NCBI GenBank assembly: GCA_963715745.1
Contig: OY970271.1
Span: 2,790,001 to 2,854,000 of the forward strand
Length of the DNA: 64,000 nt
Direction: 5' to 3'
Origin: CAWGJF01 sp963715745
Lineage (GTDB): Bacteria > Bacteroidota > Ignavibacteria > Ignavibacteriales > Ignavibacteriaceae
The notes beneath the pieces are model-generated. The model was not told the origin of the DNA and ran no database searches. It saw only the letters and a list, made by a program, of their open reading frames with translations. Each line of letters starts with the position of its first letter. The stretch's first letter is position 1. The position numbers and the translations under genes are program-made. Shown piece after piece: positions 25,796 through 35,700 of the stretch.

Positions 25796-26797
25796 TTAGA
25801 GGGCTATTAGCTGAGGAGCATAAAGAGAATAATCAACAATTGACTTAGATTTTTCGTTTTCTATCCAGGCTAATTCCTTATGTGAAATTTCGATAATTTC
25901 ATTTGTATCACAATCAGAAAACCTGCTAAGAATTAAATCAAGAATTTCTTTTTCTGAGCCAGTAAAGCGAACATCGTCCATTGATTTAAGAGAAACAAAT
26001 TTATCAAATTCGCCTTTCTGATTTTTGTACATAGTAGTTTTTATAATTTCCTTCTTTTCCAGCAATCCAAATATCAACCCATATTGATCCGGTACAGGAC
26101 CCAAATCAATAGCAACATATTTACACCCTGAAATTGAATTGCCGAAATATTTGAAATGAGCAAAGTCAGCATAAAAAAGTAGTTTATTTAATTTTGTTTT
26201 AAAAGGTGCTGCATCCAAAAAATAAATTACCATGTCAGCAAACTTGGAGAGAAAGGGTAACTTATATCCAGTAAGATTATTGGGCACAAAGTTTTTAGGA
26301 AAGAGAATATTCTTAAGCAGCTTTAAATAATCACGTTCAAGAAGATTATCGAGCTTTGCAGTAATTTTTTTGAATTCACTTTCTGAAAAAATACTTTTCT
26401 TTTTAACAAGGATATTCTTGAATTCTTCAGGTTCAATTATCATGCTAAGAACAGTAGCAATACCACCGAGCGGCATATCACCTGATTCATACAGACGATA
26501 TTGATTCGGACCAAATCCCAGAACCTCCGACATCTTTGTTTGAGATAATCCATAGGTTAAACGAACAAATAATAATTGCTCAGCAGAGGGAATATTATAT
26601 TTTTCTCTATACCTATTATGAAGCAAATTCAGATTGTACTGATCTACTTCATTATAAGTGAACGAGTGATTACATCTGTTACACTTGTAGTATAGTTCGA
26701 CCACATCGAACTTTTCATTTCGATAAGGACGTTTTTTTTGCTCAGCTTTTAACTCAGCTTTACCGTCACATACAGGACAATCAACAATTCTTTTCAT
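25796..26797 (-). CDS. Panacea-domain antitoxin with zinc finger and HTH (MqsA-like)
   Basis: 333 aa in three parts. A zinc finger CPVCDGKAEL / YYKCNRC (CxxC pairs) is followed by an HTH (LSQTKMSEVLGFGPNQYRLYESG) and a C-terminal SocA-like/Panacea (DUF4065) domain from about residue 190 (KTKLNKLLFYADFAHFKYFG, GPVPDQYG). Panacea proteins are antitoxins of many unrelated toxins. The N-terminal part is that of MqsA. The partner toxin starts 3 nt upstream. It probably represses the operon through its HTH. This is one of the better-supported calls in the island. Confidence 0.85.
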   Translation of the reverse strand: MKRIVDCPVCDGKAELKAEQKKRPYRNEKFDVVELYYKCNRCNHSFTYNEVDQYNLNLLHNRYREKYNIPSAEQLLFVRLTYGLSQTKMSEVLGFGPNQYRLYESGDMPLGGIATVLSMIIEPEEFKNILVKKKSIFSESEFKKITAKLDNLLERDYLKLLKNILFPKNFVPNNLTGYKLPFLSKFADMVIYFLDAAPFKTKLNKLLFYADFAHFKYFGNSISGCKYVAIDLGPVPDQYGLIFGLLEKKEIIKTTMYKNQKGEFDKFVSLKSMDDVRFTGSEKEILDLILSRFSDCDTNEIIEISHKELAWIENEKSKSIVDYSLYAPQLIAL

Positions 26798-26800
26798 TAT

Positions 26801-27163
26801 CTATACTGTTTTTTTATACGGATATTTAATTTTGCGTTTGGGTAAATGAAAAGATTTGCAAATAACCGGCTTACCTGGTGTACCGAGTGATATTTTAATA
26901 TAAACCTCCTTGCTATTAACAATCTTTCCAAATTCCCAGACAGGTGAACCATAGGGATCATAAAGATCCGGATTAGGACCTTTATAATAATCTTTAACGG
27001 TCAATTTCTGTAATACATTATTTCTAAATATAGGGTTTATATCCAACACCGTAACAGCCTGCGTATTATCATCAGAGCGATGATATGCAACATCAAAAAC
27101 CTTTAATTTTTGTTTGAAATCAGTAAGAAATCTTTCAATTTCGTCAATTTTTGAAACTTGCAT
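26801..27163 (-). CDS. MqsR-family toxin (mRNA interferase)
   Basis: About 120 aa from ATG 27163, preferred to TTG 27169. The pattern KLTVKDYYKGPNPD, then PVWEFGKIVNSKEVYIKISLG and a final VICKSFHLPKRK matches MqsR, an RNA-cutting RelE-fold toxin (E. coli MqsR is 98 aa). It is directly followed by the Panacea-type antitoxin gene. Toxin before antitoxin is the mqsRA order. Such pairs stabilise mobile elements and can act in phage defence. Confidence 0.75.
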   Translation of the reverse strand: MQVSKIDEIERFLTDFKQKLKVFDVAYHRSDDNTQAVTVLDINPIFRNNVLQKLTVKDYYKGPNPDLYDPYGSPVWEFGKIVNSKEVYIKISLGTPGKPVICKSFHLPKRKIKYPYKKTV

Positions 27164-27373
27164 TGGCAATATATAAAAGAAATTAATATCCTACAACTTA
27201 TAGATTTATGCCTAATGCTGCAAGAATAAAAAAATCAAAATATATACCACGGATAGGTTGTTTTTAAATAAAAATATTCCAATATTCCTATTTAGAAATC
27301 GGTAACAAATACCGTTTATTAAAAAATACTTAAAAATAATTAACGATTAGCAACAATACTGAACGGAGGAACA

Positions 27374-27475
27374 ATGACTGAATTACAGAACATACTATTT
27401 GTAAACTTTTCAGGAGCATATGATGCGATTAAAAAACCAATTGACAGATGTGGAGTTACTGCAGCTCTGGGCTGA
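27374..27475 (+). CDS. Small ORF (33 aa) with strong ribosome site
   Basis: ATG 27374 is preceded by GGAGGA (27365-27370), a strong ribosome site in this AT-rich region. It encodes MTELQNILFVNFSGAYDAIK and ends at 27475. The next ORF (27420-27713) overlaps it in another frame with its own GGAG. It may be a short regulatory peptide or a leader that couples translation of the next gene. Function is unknown. Confidence 0.35.
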   Translation: MTELQNILFVNFSGAYDAIKKPIDRCGVTAALG

Positions 27476-27713
27476 GTACTCCCTAACTGATCCACCCACG
27501 TATTCTGTTGAAGTAAGTTCATCAAGTTCTTACTTCAGAGAATATGCGAGCTACACACATTATAACTACTGGGAATGGTATCTCATTCCCAATGAAGTCT
27601 TATTTAAACCAACCTCAAAAGTCACACTTCAACAAAACAGATTAAATCCATATAAGATAAAAACCAAACCACTTTTGTTTAATAACCTTAAAATTATACC
27701 GCTGAGAATTTAG
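27420..27713 (+). CDS. Hypothetical protein (97 aa)
   Basis: The start ATG is at 27420 or 27423, with GGAG close upstream. The protein begins MMRLKNQLTDVELLQLWAEY and is rich in Tyr, Ser and Trp in the middle (SSSSSYFREYASYTHYNYWE). No family is recognised. It opens the rightward replication/integration operon and overlaps the 33-aa ORF. Confidence 0.45.
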   Translation: MMRLKNQLTDVELLQLWAEYSLTDPPTYSVEVSSSSSYFREYASYTHYNYWEWYLIPNEVLFKPTSKVTLQQNRLNPYKIKTKPLLFNNLKIIPLRI

Positions 27714-27797
27714 ATCCTTTCACTGCCCATATTATAAGTCAATTAGCACAGGAATTTTCCTGTAGAAAACATTGGTGCAAAAAGGAACCGGATTCAA

Positions 27798-28508
27798 ATG
27801 GAAATAAACTACAGCTTAAAAAAATTTACGGAAAAGGACCTCGATAATATCGAGGAAATAAAGACAAAAATATTAAGAGAACCCTCCATGTTTGAAAGTT
27901 TAAGGTTCATTCTAACTGAAACGTACAGATTTGGTGATTATGTGATGAAGAGAATTACAATAAAGAATAAGAAAGGAATACTGGTATTGTTTGAGTGCGA
28001 GTTAACAGATTCGAATATTCATGGTATGTTTAGCAGATTAGAGGGATTCCGAGATGAACTTACACTAAAAGAGACAAAATATCTTGAGTCGTTAATATGG
28101 TTATATAATTTACAGATTGCCCTTCTAAAACTATTTAATACTTTTCCGAATGTTTCCTCGTTAAAAAAGTCAAGCCAAATATCTGACATACAGCAGAAGC
28201 AGGAATTAGAAAAAAATGAACTGGATACATACCGGAAGTATGAACGAAAACCTATTACCAAAGAAGAAATAATTGATAGAATGAAAGAGGAAAAGCGGAA
28301 AGAACTAAAAAGTTTTCAGCGTTATGAACTTCAAAGAGAGCTTGAACCTTTAGCTAAAGAATATAAACTGGTAACCGGGGAAAGTGTACCTTCGAAAACT
28401 GTTAGAGCTGTTACCAAAAGATTAATTGAACAAGGCTGGGATGCAAAGGTTACAAGTGTAGCTGAAGCATTCAGGAAAATGAGTTTTGTAAGGGGTAGAA
28501 GGATGTAA
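27798..28508 (+). CDS. Hypothetical protein (236 aa), charged coiled-coil
   Basis: 236 aa. The C-terminal half is very rich in Lys, Glu and Arg (KEEIIDRMKEEKRKELKSF) and likely coiled-coil; the end KTVRAVTKRLIEQGWDAKV could bind nucleic acid. No family is recognised. It lies upstream of the terminator-like hairpins and of the integrase gene, in the same direction. It could be a regulator or replication helper. Confidence 0.5.
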   Translation: MEINYSLKKFTEKDLDNIEEIKTKILREPSMFESLRFILTETYRFGDYVMKRITIKNKKGILVLFECELTDSNIHGMFSRLEGFRDELTLKETKYLESLIWLYNLQIALLKLFNTFPNVSSLKKSSQISDIQQKQELEKNELDTYRKYERKPITKEEIIDRMKEEKRKELKSFQRYELQRELEPLAKEYKLVTGESVPSKTVRAVTKRLIEQGWDAKVTSVAEAFRKMSFVRGRRM

Positions 28509-28562
28509 ATTTTCTTCAATCGTTTGAATCAGTTCCATCGATTGTTTATATAATATTTGTAA

Positions 28563-28607
28563 CCGTCAAGCCTGAGGAATTATTTCCTGAAAGTAGACGG
28601 TTTTTTT
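28563..28607 (+). terminator. First of two tandem terminator-like hairpins
   Basis: CCGTC (28563-28567) pairs with GACGG (28596-28600), with GAGGAA-TTAT-TTCCT folding inside, followed by seven T residues. It lies just after the 236-aa gene. Confidence 0.7.
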
Positions 28608-28610
28608 ATT

Positions 28611-28670
28611 GCCGTGTTGACACCTCGGGTTTGACAAAAATAGGGGGAATCAGTCAGCACGGCTTTTTTT
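28611..28670 (+). terminator. Second tandem terminator-like hairpin
   Basis: GCCGTGTTGAC (28611-28621) pairs with GTCAGCACGGC (28653-28663), leaving a large loop, then seven T residues. Only 3 nt separate it from the first hairpin's T-tract, so the two form a double block or an attenuator upstream of the 58-aa gene and the integrase. Confidence 0.65.
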
Positions 28671-28692
28671 ATTAATAAAATCTGGGAAAACA

Positions 28693-28869
28693 ATGAAAGA
28701 AAGAATAATCGCAATTGAAGTGAATCTTAGAAAGCTTTTACAAAGGGTCGAGAAGCTGAGAGATATTCCGCTGTCCTATGAAGTGCTCGCTAAATATCAG
28801 AAAATGAAATTAAAGATAGATGAGCTGAGTGATTTAATAACGGAAATTGAAGCAGACCAGGAATTTTAA
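28693..28869 (+). CDS. Small helical protein (58 aa) upstream of the internal integrase
   Basis: ATG 28693 to TAA 28867-28869. The protein starts MKERIIAIEVNLRKLLQRVE and is all charged helix (KYQKMKLKIDELSDLITEIE), so a short coiled coil is likely. Two nucleotides separate its stop from the TTG start of the integrase. It could be an excisionase-like or directionality factor by position, but no such motif is visible. Confidence 0.55.
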   Translation: MKERIIAIEVNLRKLLQRVEKLRDIPLSYEVLAKYQKMKLKIDELSDLITEIEADQEF

Positions 28870-28871
28870 AA

Positions 28872-29879
28872 TTGAAAAATAATTTGGACATAGATGACCT
28901 TGCAGAAAAGTTAATTGAAAAATTAACCGGGAGAGTAGCTGATATAACGTTGCAGGTTTTTATTAATGAACATCAGGCATTTGTTGAAAAAAACAGAGCA
29001 GCTAAGACTTATAAAAATGTGTTGTTAGTTGGAAAACATTTACTGAATTATTACTCACCGTTAAAAAACATACAAACAATAACTATAAAAGATGCAGAAC
29101 AGTTTCTTGATCATCTGAAACGAAAAGCACCTTTAGGGGTTTATAACTACTTAAGAATTTTGAAAGCGATGTTCAATAAGGGAATGCAGTGGAATTACCT
29201 GAGAGTGAACGTTTGGGAAAAGGTGTCTCTTCCAAAAGTTCAGCAAGGAAAACCAACATTCGTAACTGAGGAACAGTTAGAAATTATTTTAATAAACACG
29301 GAGAGTGAAGTTGTGAGAGATGCAATAACAATAGCATTTTATACAGGATGCAGACTCACTGAGGTTACTCAACTGGCTTTTCAGGATATTAATCTTAATG
29401 CTAATCTGATGACGATAGGAAATAAAAGTTTTCAAACTAAAGGGAGAAAAATAAGACACATACCCATACATCCAAAAGTCAGAGAAATACTTTTGAAAAA
29501 GTTGCAAAGTAAAAAGTATAAAGTAGAAAGTGAACCCACCCCTTCCGTTCCCCTCCCAAGAGGGGATAAATCCGTAACCATATTCAAACTGGAAAAAAGG
29601 GTTAAAAACAGAAACGATTATGTGTTTTGTAAGAGCAATGGTTATCCGTTTACCGGAGATTATTTCTCTAAAAGATTTAAGAGAGCTTGCAGGAAAGCCG
29701 GAATAGATGAAGCAATACATTTTCATTGCCTTAGACATGGTGCAATAACCAAAATGATATTAAATGGTGCTCCCTTACCAGCCGTACAAAAAATAGCAGG
29801 ACACGCAAATATTCAAACAACGATGGTCTATACGCATCCTGATCTTCAAAGCCTGAAAGATGCAATCAATCTATTATAA
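28872..29879 (+). CDS. Internal tyrosine recombinase (integrase)
   Basis: 335 aa with a TTG start at 28872. A SAM-like N-terminal domain (about residues 20-110) is followed by a catalytic domain with R in FYTGCRLTEV, HxxR in HCLRHGAITK, H in AGHANIQTT and Tyr in MVYTH. The arrangement matches the integrase beside attR, so the two are paralogues. About residues 212-234 (roughly SKKYKVESEPTPSVPLPRG) are the translation of a short repeat with a CCCCTC/GAGGGG palindrome at 29550-29565. It heads a module with primase and helicase genes. It may serve a nested element or resolve multimers. Confidence 0.88.
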   Translation: MKNNLDIDDLAEKLIEKLTGRVADITLQVFINEHQAFVEKNRAAKTYKNVLLVGKHLLNYYSPLKNIQTITIKDAEQFLDHLKRKAPLGVYNYLRILKAMFNKGMQWNYLRVNVWEKVSLPKVQQGKPTFVTEEQLEIILINTESEVVRDAITIAFYTGCRLTEVTQLAFQDINLNANLMTIGNKSFQTKGRKIRHIPIHPKVREILLKKLQSKKYKVESEPTPSVPLPRGDKSVTIFKLEKRVKNRNDYVFCKSNGYPFTGDYFSKRFKRACRKAGIDEAIHFHCLRHGAITKMILNGAPLPAVQKIAGHANIQTTMVYTHPDLQSLKDAINLL

Positions 29880-29887
29880 GGGATAAA

Positions 29888-31054
29888 ATGAGTTTAATTG
29901 ATGAAATAAAAAGCAGAATAAATATTGTTGATCTTGCAATTGAGTTTGGACTTCGACCAACCAGGAAAGATTTTATTTATTCGATTTACAGGGAAGAAAA
30001 AAACAGGTCACTGAAATTTTACAGAGAGACAAACACTTTTAAGTGTTATGCAACTGATCATTGGGGAGATGTTATTGATTTTTATAAGGATTACTATGGA
30101 ATAGATGTTAAACAGGCAGTGAAGGAGATGGCGGAGAGATTGGGGCTGGATTATGGAAGATGCAGGAGGGATGATGGAAAATGGGGAGGAAGAAAAAAGA
30201 TTAAAGTAAAAAGTAAAAAGAAAGAAGTAAAGCAAATTGAGATACTGAAAAGTGAAAAGGAATATTTTGATGAGAAAGCGGGTGTGTTGGAATACTCAAT
30301 GGGTTTAGAAAGAAATAAATCTGAATTATTAGCAATGGGGGAGCTGATGAATGACAGAAAAGAAATACAACAGCTTGTATATGAATCTTTTGAAAAATTC
30401 TGCTTCGGATTGGACGATGAAGCATTTGATTACCTGGTTGGAAAAGAGAGAGGATTAAAACCCGAAACAATAAAAAGATTCAGACTGTTCTCAATCAAGG
30501 ACCAAAAGCAGACTATCGAGTTCCTTCAAGACTGCTTTACTAAAGATCAATTATTAATTGCAGGTATAATGAATAAGCAAGGATATTTTGTTTATTCTTA
30601 TCACAGACTGATCATTCCTTATACAGAAAAAAATAAATTAACCTACCTCAGAGGAAGAATAATTGGAAGTAATGAAAGACTGAGTAAATATATAAGTCTA
30701 TCAAATTATTCCGGGAACCTGACATTAAAAAGATTTTTCAATTTTGATATGCTAAACAAAATCCGACCTGATGAAAAGCTATTTATATGTGAAGGTGAAT
30801 TTGATACTATGATTTTTGAACAAGAAGGATATAAGGCAATCGGAGTTCCCGGAGTGACGAATATTCCGGTTGAACAGATAAAGCTGATAAGAAGCTATGA
30901 TATATACTTGGCATTCGATAATGATGAAGCAGGTGAAATTGCAATGCATAAAATTACAAACCTGTTAAACAAACCTATCAAAGCAATAAAATTAAAACAT
31001 CATAACGATATAACGGAGCTGATTAATGAAAGACACAACAGAGCAAATTTTTGA
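29888..31054 (+). CDS. DnaG-type primase with degenerate zinc finger and Toprim domain
   Basis: 388 aa. Residues 1-90 have the shape of the CHC2 zinc domain, but the cysteines are mostly gone: the usual LCPFH reads YSIYR and the second pair survives only as KCYATDHWGDVIDF. The Toprim domain (about residues 290-360) has its catalytic E in FICEGEFDT and FDNDEAGE for metal binding. It would make primers on the element's DNA. It overlaps the helicase gene by 29 nt, so they are likely one replication unit. Confidence 0.8.
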   Translation: MSLIDEIKSRINIVDLAIEFGLRPTRKDFIYSIYREEKNRSLKFYRETNTFKCYATDHWGDVIDFYKDYYGIDVKQAVKEMAERLGLDYGRCRRDDGKWGGRKKIKVKSKKKEVKQIEILKSEKEYFDEKAGVLEYSMGLERNKSELLAMGELMNDRKEIQQLVYESFEKFCFGLDDEAFDYLVGKERGLKPETIKRFRLFSIKDQKQTIEFLQDCFTKDQLLIAGIMNKQGYFVYSYHRLIIPYTEKNKLTYLRGRIIGSNERLSKYISLSNYSGNLTLKRFFNFDMLNKIRPDEKLFICEGEFDTMIFEQEGYKAIGVPGVTNIPVEQIKLIRSYDIYLAFDNDEAGEIAMHKITNLLNKPIKAIKLKHHNDITELINERHNRANF

Positions 31055-32537
31055 ACCAGAAGAAGCTGAAGTAATTACTCTGTATCCAGAACCTGATGAA
31101 AATGAAGAAAGTGAAATAACATTCTGGTTTAAGGATGGAAGCAAGCTGAAGATCGACAGCCAGTCGTTTATAAAACAATTGGTAAGATTAGGATACAGGA
31201 AATATAAACTCGGGAAAGAACACGTATTTGTTTATGTAGAAAAAAATATAGTTGAGGAAGTTGAACCTGTACATATGAAAGACCGCATAAAGAACTATAT
31301 GCAAAATACCGGGAGAGAATTTGAGGAAGGTGTAACTGCTGATAAGATTATGGGCAAAGTAATAAACCAAACGCCAACTTTATTCAGCCGCGGGAACCTT
31401 GAGTGGTTAGATATTCTCGAAAACAATTTTAACAGAGATAAAAGGAATGAAGCTTTCTTTTATTTTAAGAACTGCTTTGTCAGAGTAACAAAGAGCGGAA
31501 TAACAGTTCATAATTATGAAGAGCTTGACGGACTGATATGGAAAAAACAAATAACGGGCAGAAATTTTCAATTAAGCGATTCAGAAAGTGATTTCAAGAA
31601 ATTTATTTATCTAATATGCAGAGAGGATGAAAAGAGATATAATTCCTTTATTAGCGTAATTGGTTATTTGCTGCATGACAATAAAAATCCTGCAAACGCA
31701 AAAGCTATAATTTTTATGGATGAAAAAGTAGATGAAGGTGCAAATGGCGGATGCGGAAAGAGTCTGGTTGGGAATGCAATTTCACGAGTGAGAAAATCGT
31801 TAAGGCTTGGCGGGAAGAATTTTAAGTTTGATAGATTTTCTTTACAGTCGTATGAACCCGGAACGAATATTATTGAGTTCAATGATTTAAGTAAGAATTT
31901 TCCATTTGAACTATTGTTTACAGCGATAACGGATAACTGGGCTTTTGAAAAGAAAAATAAGGATGAAAGAATAGTAGATTTTAAGGACGTTCCCAAAATA
32001 CTACTCTCAACTAACTACACAATTAAAGGTGTTGACGAATCAACACTGAGACGGCAATTTATTCTTGAGTTTTCTGATTACTTTAATATCAGATACACAC
32101 CGGAAATGGAGTTCGGGAAAAGATTCTTTGATGATTGGAACGAGGAGGAATGGAACAGCTTTTTCAGTTTTATGATTAGATGCGAGCTGTACTATTTACA
32201 AAACGGACTGGTGGATTACGAGAGAGTTAATGTCGATCACAAAAAGCTTGTCGAATCTACTGCTGAAGAATTTGTCGATTTTATGGAGGATATTGAGATT
32301 GATAAGTTACATGATAAGAAGGAGCAGCATCAAAAGTTTATTGAGATTTATCCCGATTACAGTAAACTTCATCAGAAAACTTTCACAAGCTGGGTGAAGT
32401 TATACGCCAAGCTGAAGGGACTAAAATTTGAACCAAAGAAATCAGGTGCGGAAAGAGGGTTTATTCTCAGTAATCCCGAATCTGGACGAATGGACGAACT
32501 GAAAACGGGTACTGACGGGGAGGGTGATGTTTTTTGA
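31026..32537 (+). CDS. SF3-like replicative helicase (DUF5906-type)
   Basis: 503 aa. Walker A is GGCGKSLVGNAI (near residue 240), followed by IIEFNDLSKNF as the likely Walker B and ILLSTNYTI with STLRRQFI as sensor and arginine positions. This is the common pattern of DUF5906/D5-type helicases of phages and satellites, with a variable N-terminal domain. It would unwind the element's DNA for replication together with the primase. The end is a Gly/Asp-rich tail. Confidence 0.78.
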   Translation: MKDTTEQIFEPEEAEVITLYPEPDENEESEITFWFKDGSKLKIDSQSFIKQLVRLGYRKYKLGKEHVFVYVEKNIVEEVEPVHMKDRIKNYMQNTGREFEEGVTADKIMGKVINQTPTLFSRGNLEWLDILENNFNRDKRNEAFFYFKNCFVRVTKSGITVHNYEELDGLIWKKQITGRNFQLSDSESDFKKFIYLICREDEKRYNSFISVIGYLLHDNKNPANAKAIIFMDEKVDEGANGGCGKSLVGNAISRVRKSLRLGGKNFKFDRFSLQSYEPGTNIIEFNDLSKNFPFELLFTAITDNWAFEKKNKDERIVDFKDVPKILLSTNYTIKGVDESTLRRQFILEFSDYFNIRYTPEMEFGKRFFDDWNEEEWNSFFSFMIRCELYYLQNGLVDYERVNVDHKKLVESTAEEFVDFMEDIEIDKLHDKKEQHQKFIEIYPDYSKLHQKTFTSWVKLYAKLKGLKFEPKKSGAERGFILSNPESGRMDELKTGTDGEGDVF

Positions 32538-32747
32538 GGACTGTACCCACCCCCTGGAAAGTGGGATTGGGTGCGTCCATTGGGACAAATGAATTTGAGG
32601 AAAGAAAGGGAGTAAGTATATCATTGGTTTTTACAAAGAAATAAGCTGTCTAGTTTGAGATAAATACCAAATACAATTATACAGGCGGGATTATCAATAC
32701 AAGCTTGCTTCACAAATTACACTTCAATAACTTTATTATATTCATTA

Positions 32748-35700
32748 TTGAATATAAAATTTGAATTATTGTTGCGTATATTCCAGTTAATATTATTATT
32801 TGCAATATCACTTACCTTCCAAGGTATCTCACAACTTGTTAACATAAAATTCGATCAGATAAGTATTGAACAAGGTCTTTCACAATCTACTGCCTATGCT
32901 ATAACGCAGGATGCTTTGGGATTTATCTGGTTCGGTACAGCAGACGGATTAAATAGATATGACGGTTATTCAGTCAAAGTATTTAAGCATAATTCAACAG
33001 ATTCAAATTCAATTTCAAATGATAGAGTAAATTGTCTGTTAAGTGATTCGAGAGGAGATTTATGGATTGGTACCTCAGCTGGCGGGGTTGATAGGTATGT
33101 CCTGACTGCTAATAGATTTTTGCATAATTTACACAATGAACAAGATTCATCTTCAATAAGTGATAATAGAATCACAGCACTGTTTGAAGATAATAATGGC
33201 TGGATATGGGTGGGAACAAGAAACGGACTAAATCATTACAATCCTTCATCAGGGGAATTTATTCGATATTATTTTAATTCAAAAGTTAATTTAAATGGAA
33301 ATTCGATAAATGCTATTTGTGAAGATGATGAAAATAACATCTGGATTGGGACGTCAAACGGATTATATAGGATGAATAATAATGAACAAGCGGAATTCAC
33401 TAGATTAAATAATTTGAATGTCAATCCCAAAACACCTTACGGAGATGATGTTACCACACTGCATATTGATTTCCAAGGAAATGTTTTAGTTGGGACTTTC
33501 GGTCAAACATTAAAACAATTTGATAAGAAATCCAATAGTTTTCTTAAGTATCAAAAATCTGGAGAAACTATAAGAGCAATTTATGAAGATTCTGAAGGAA
33601 ATTTATGGCTGGCACCATTTTATTCAGATTTAAGAATCCTCAATAGAAAAAAAAGGAAATCAAATGAAATTGAAAATGTATTGCCGATTGTTGAATTAAA
33701 AAATCAACGAATTTATTCTATGTTCGAGGACAAAACGGGTATCTTATGGATTGGAACATGGTCGAGTGGTGTTTTTGTTTATAACAAAAATTCTAATCAT
33801 TTTAAACATTATTTAAATAATCCTGTAAACCCTACAGCAATTTATGCTTTATGTGAAGACAAGGATAAAGAGCTTTGGATAGGAACATATAATAAGGGAT
33901 TGAAACGATTCAATAAGGAAAGGGACAAAATTAAAACGTATCTCAATAATCCCCAAAATCCAAACAGTTTAAGTAGCAATATTATTATGTCACTTTATGA
34001 GAGTTCGGACGGGTATATATGGATAGGAACGTTGAATGGAGGCCTGAACCGGTTTGATAAATCAACTGGAAAATTTAAAAGATATAAGCATCCTGGTATG
34101 AAGGAGACAAGAGGTTTGAGCAACAATGATATTACTGCGTTATTTGAAGATAGCAAAAAAAATTTATGGATTGGGAATGGTGCTGGCAGCATTGATAAAC
34201 TGAATCTTAATAACAATACTATAAAACATTTGGAGTTAGAGGGAAAAAAACCCAATACATTGGGTGAACAATCTGTTACCGTAATTCGAGAAGATATTAA
34301 TGGGGTAATCTGGGTAGGTACAACCAGTGGGGAACTATACAAAATAATACCTATGCGTCACGTTACAGATCAATATTCGATTGAGGGAATAAAACTTTTA
34401 CCCAATTTATGGAATAACAAAATACAAAGTAATATAATTGTAATACAATCATTGTATATACAAAATCCAAGGGAAATATGGATTGGAACATCCAGAACGG
34501 GATTAATGCGATTTTATCCCGAAGATAAATCATCAAAATTTTTTACTGTTGAAGATGGTTTACCTGACAATGTTATTTATGGAATTTTAGCAGATATAAA
34601 TGGGAATTTATGGCTGAGTACAAACAACGGCATTTCTAGATACAATCCTGAAAATAATAGTTTTAAAAATTACGATGTGAATGATGGACTACAATCAAAT
34701 GAGTTCAATACAGGAGCATATTTCATCAGCCCAAGAGGGGAATTTTTTTTTGGTGGAATAAATGGTTTTAATGCATTCTTTCCCAGCAATATTGACGAAA
34801 ATAAAATTATACCTTCTGTTTATGTAACTAATTTCAAAATTTTTGACAAGGCAATACCACTTCCTGATCCTATTACTAAAATAAATGAGATTGAATTGTC
34901 GTATTTTCAAAATTTTTTCTCGTTTGAATTTGTTGCTTTAAATTATACAGCGCCGGAGAAAAATCAATACGCTTACATTCTTAAAGGATTTGATAAAGCA
35001 TGGCATTTCGTTACAGCTCAACAACGCTATGCAAGCTATACAAATCTTGATCCCGGAGAGTATGTTTTGCATGTTAAAGCTTCAAACAATGATGGTGTAT
35101 GGAATGAGACCGGGGCGTCAATCTCAATAATTATAACACCGCCTTTCTGGATGACATGGTGGTTTAAAGTTTTGTTTGTTCTTACATTTATTTCAATAGG
35201 AGTATTCATTTATTATCGTAGAGTAAAAACTTTAGAGCAGGAGAAAGTTTTGCAGCAGGAAATTTCAAAGCGAATATTAGAAAAACAGGAAGAGGAAAGA
35301 AGCCGCATAGCGCTTGAAATGCACGATGTACTGGGGCAGGATTTATTATTAATTAAAAACAGGTTACTTTTATCTATTCCAAAGATTGAAGATAATTCAA
35401 TTACTTCGGAATATCTTAATGATATTTCGGAAGACGTTTCGAAAGTATTAAAAACTGTACGGGAGATATCACATAATCTGCGTCCTCCCGACCTTGATCA
35501 GTTAGGTTTGACAGAAGCATTAAGGTCAATCCTTCACACAATGAGAAAATCTACTTCGATTAATGTTGCGGGAAACATTGATTCTATAGATGGCTTAATC
35601 CGGGTTAAGATGGAGATTAATTTGGTCAGGATTGTTCAGGAAGCTATTGGTAATATAATAAAGCATTCTGAAGCAACAGAGTGTCGTTTGGACATTACTA

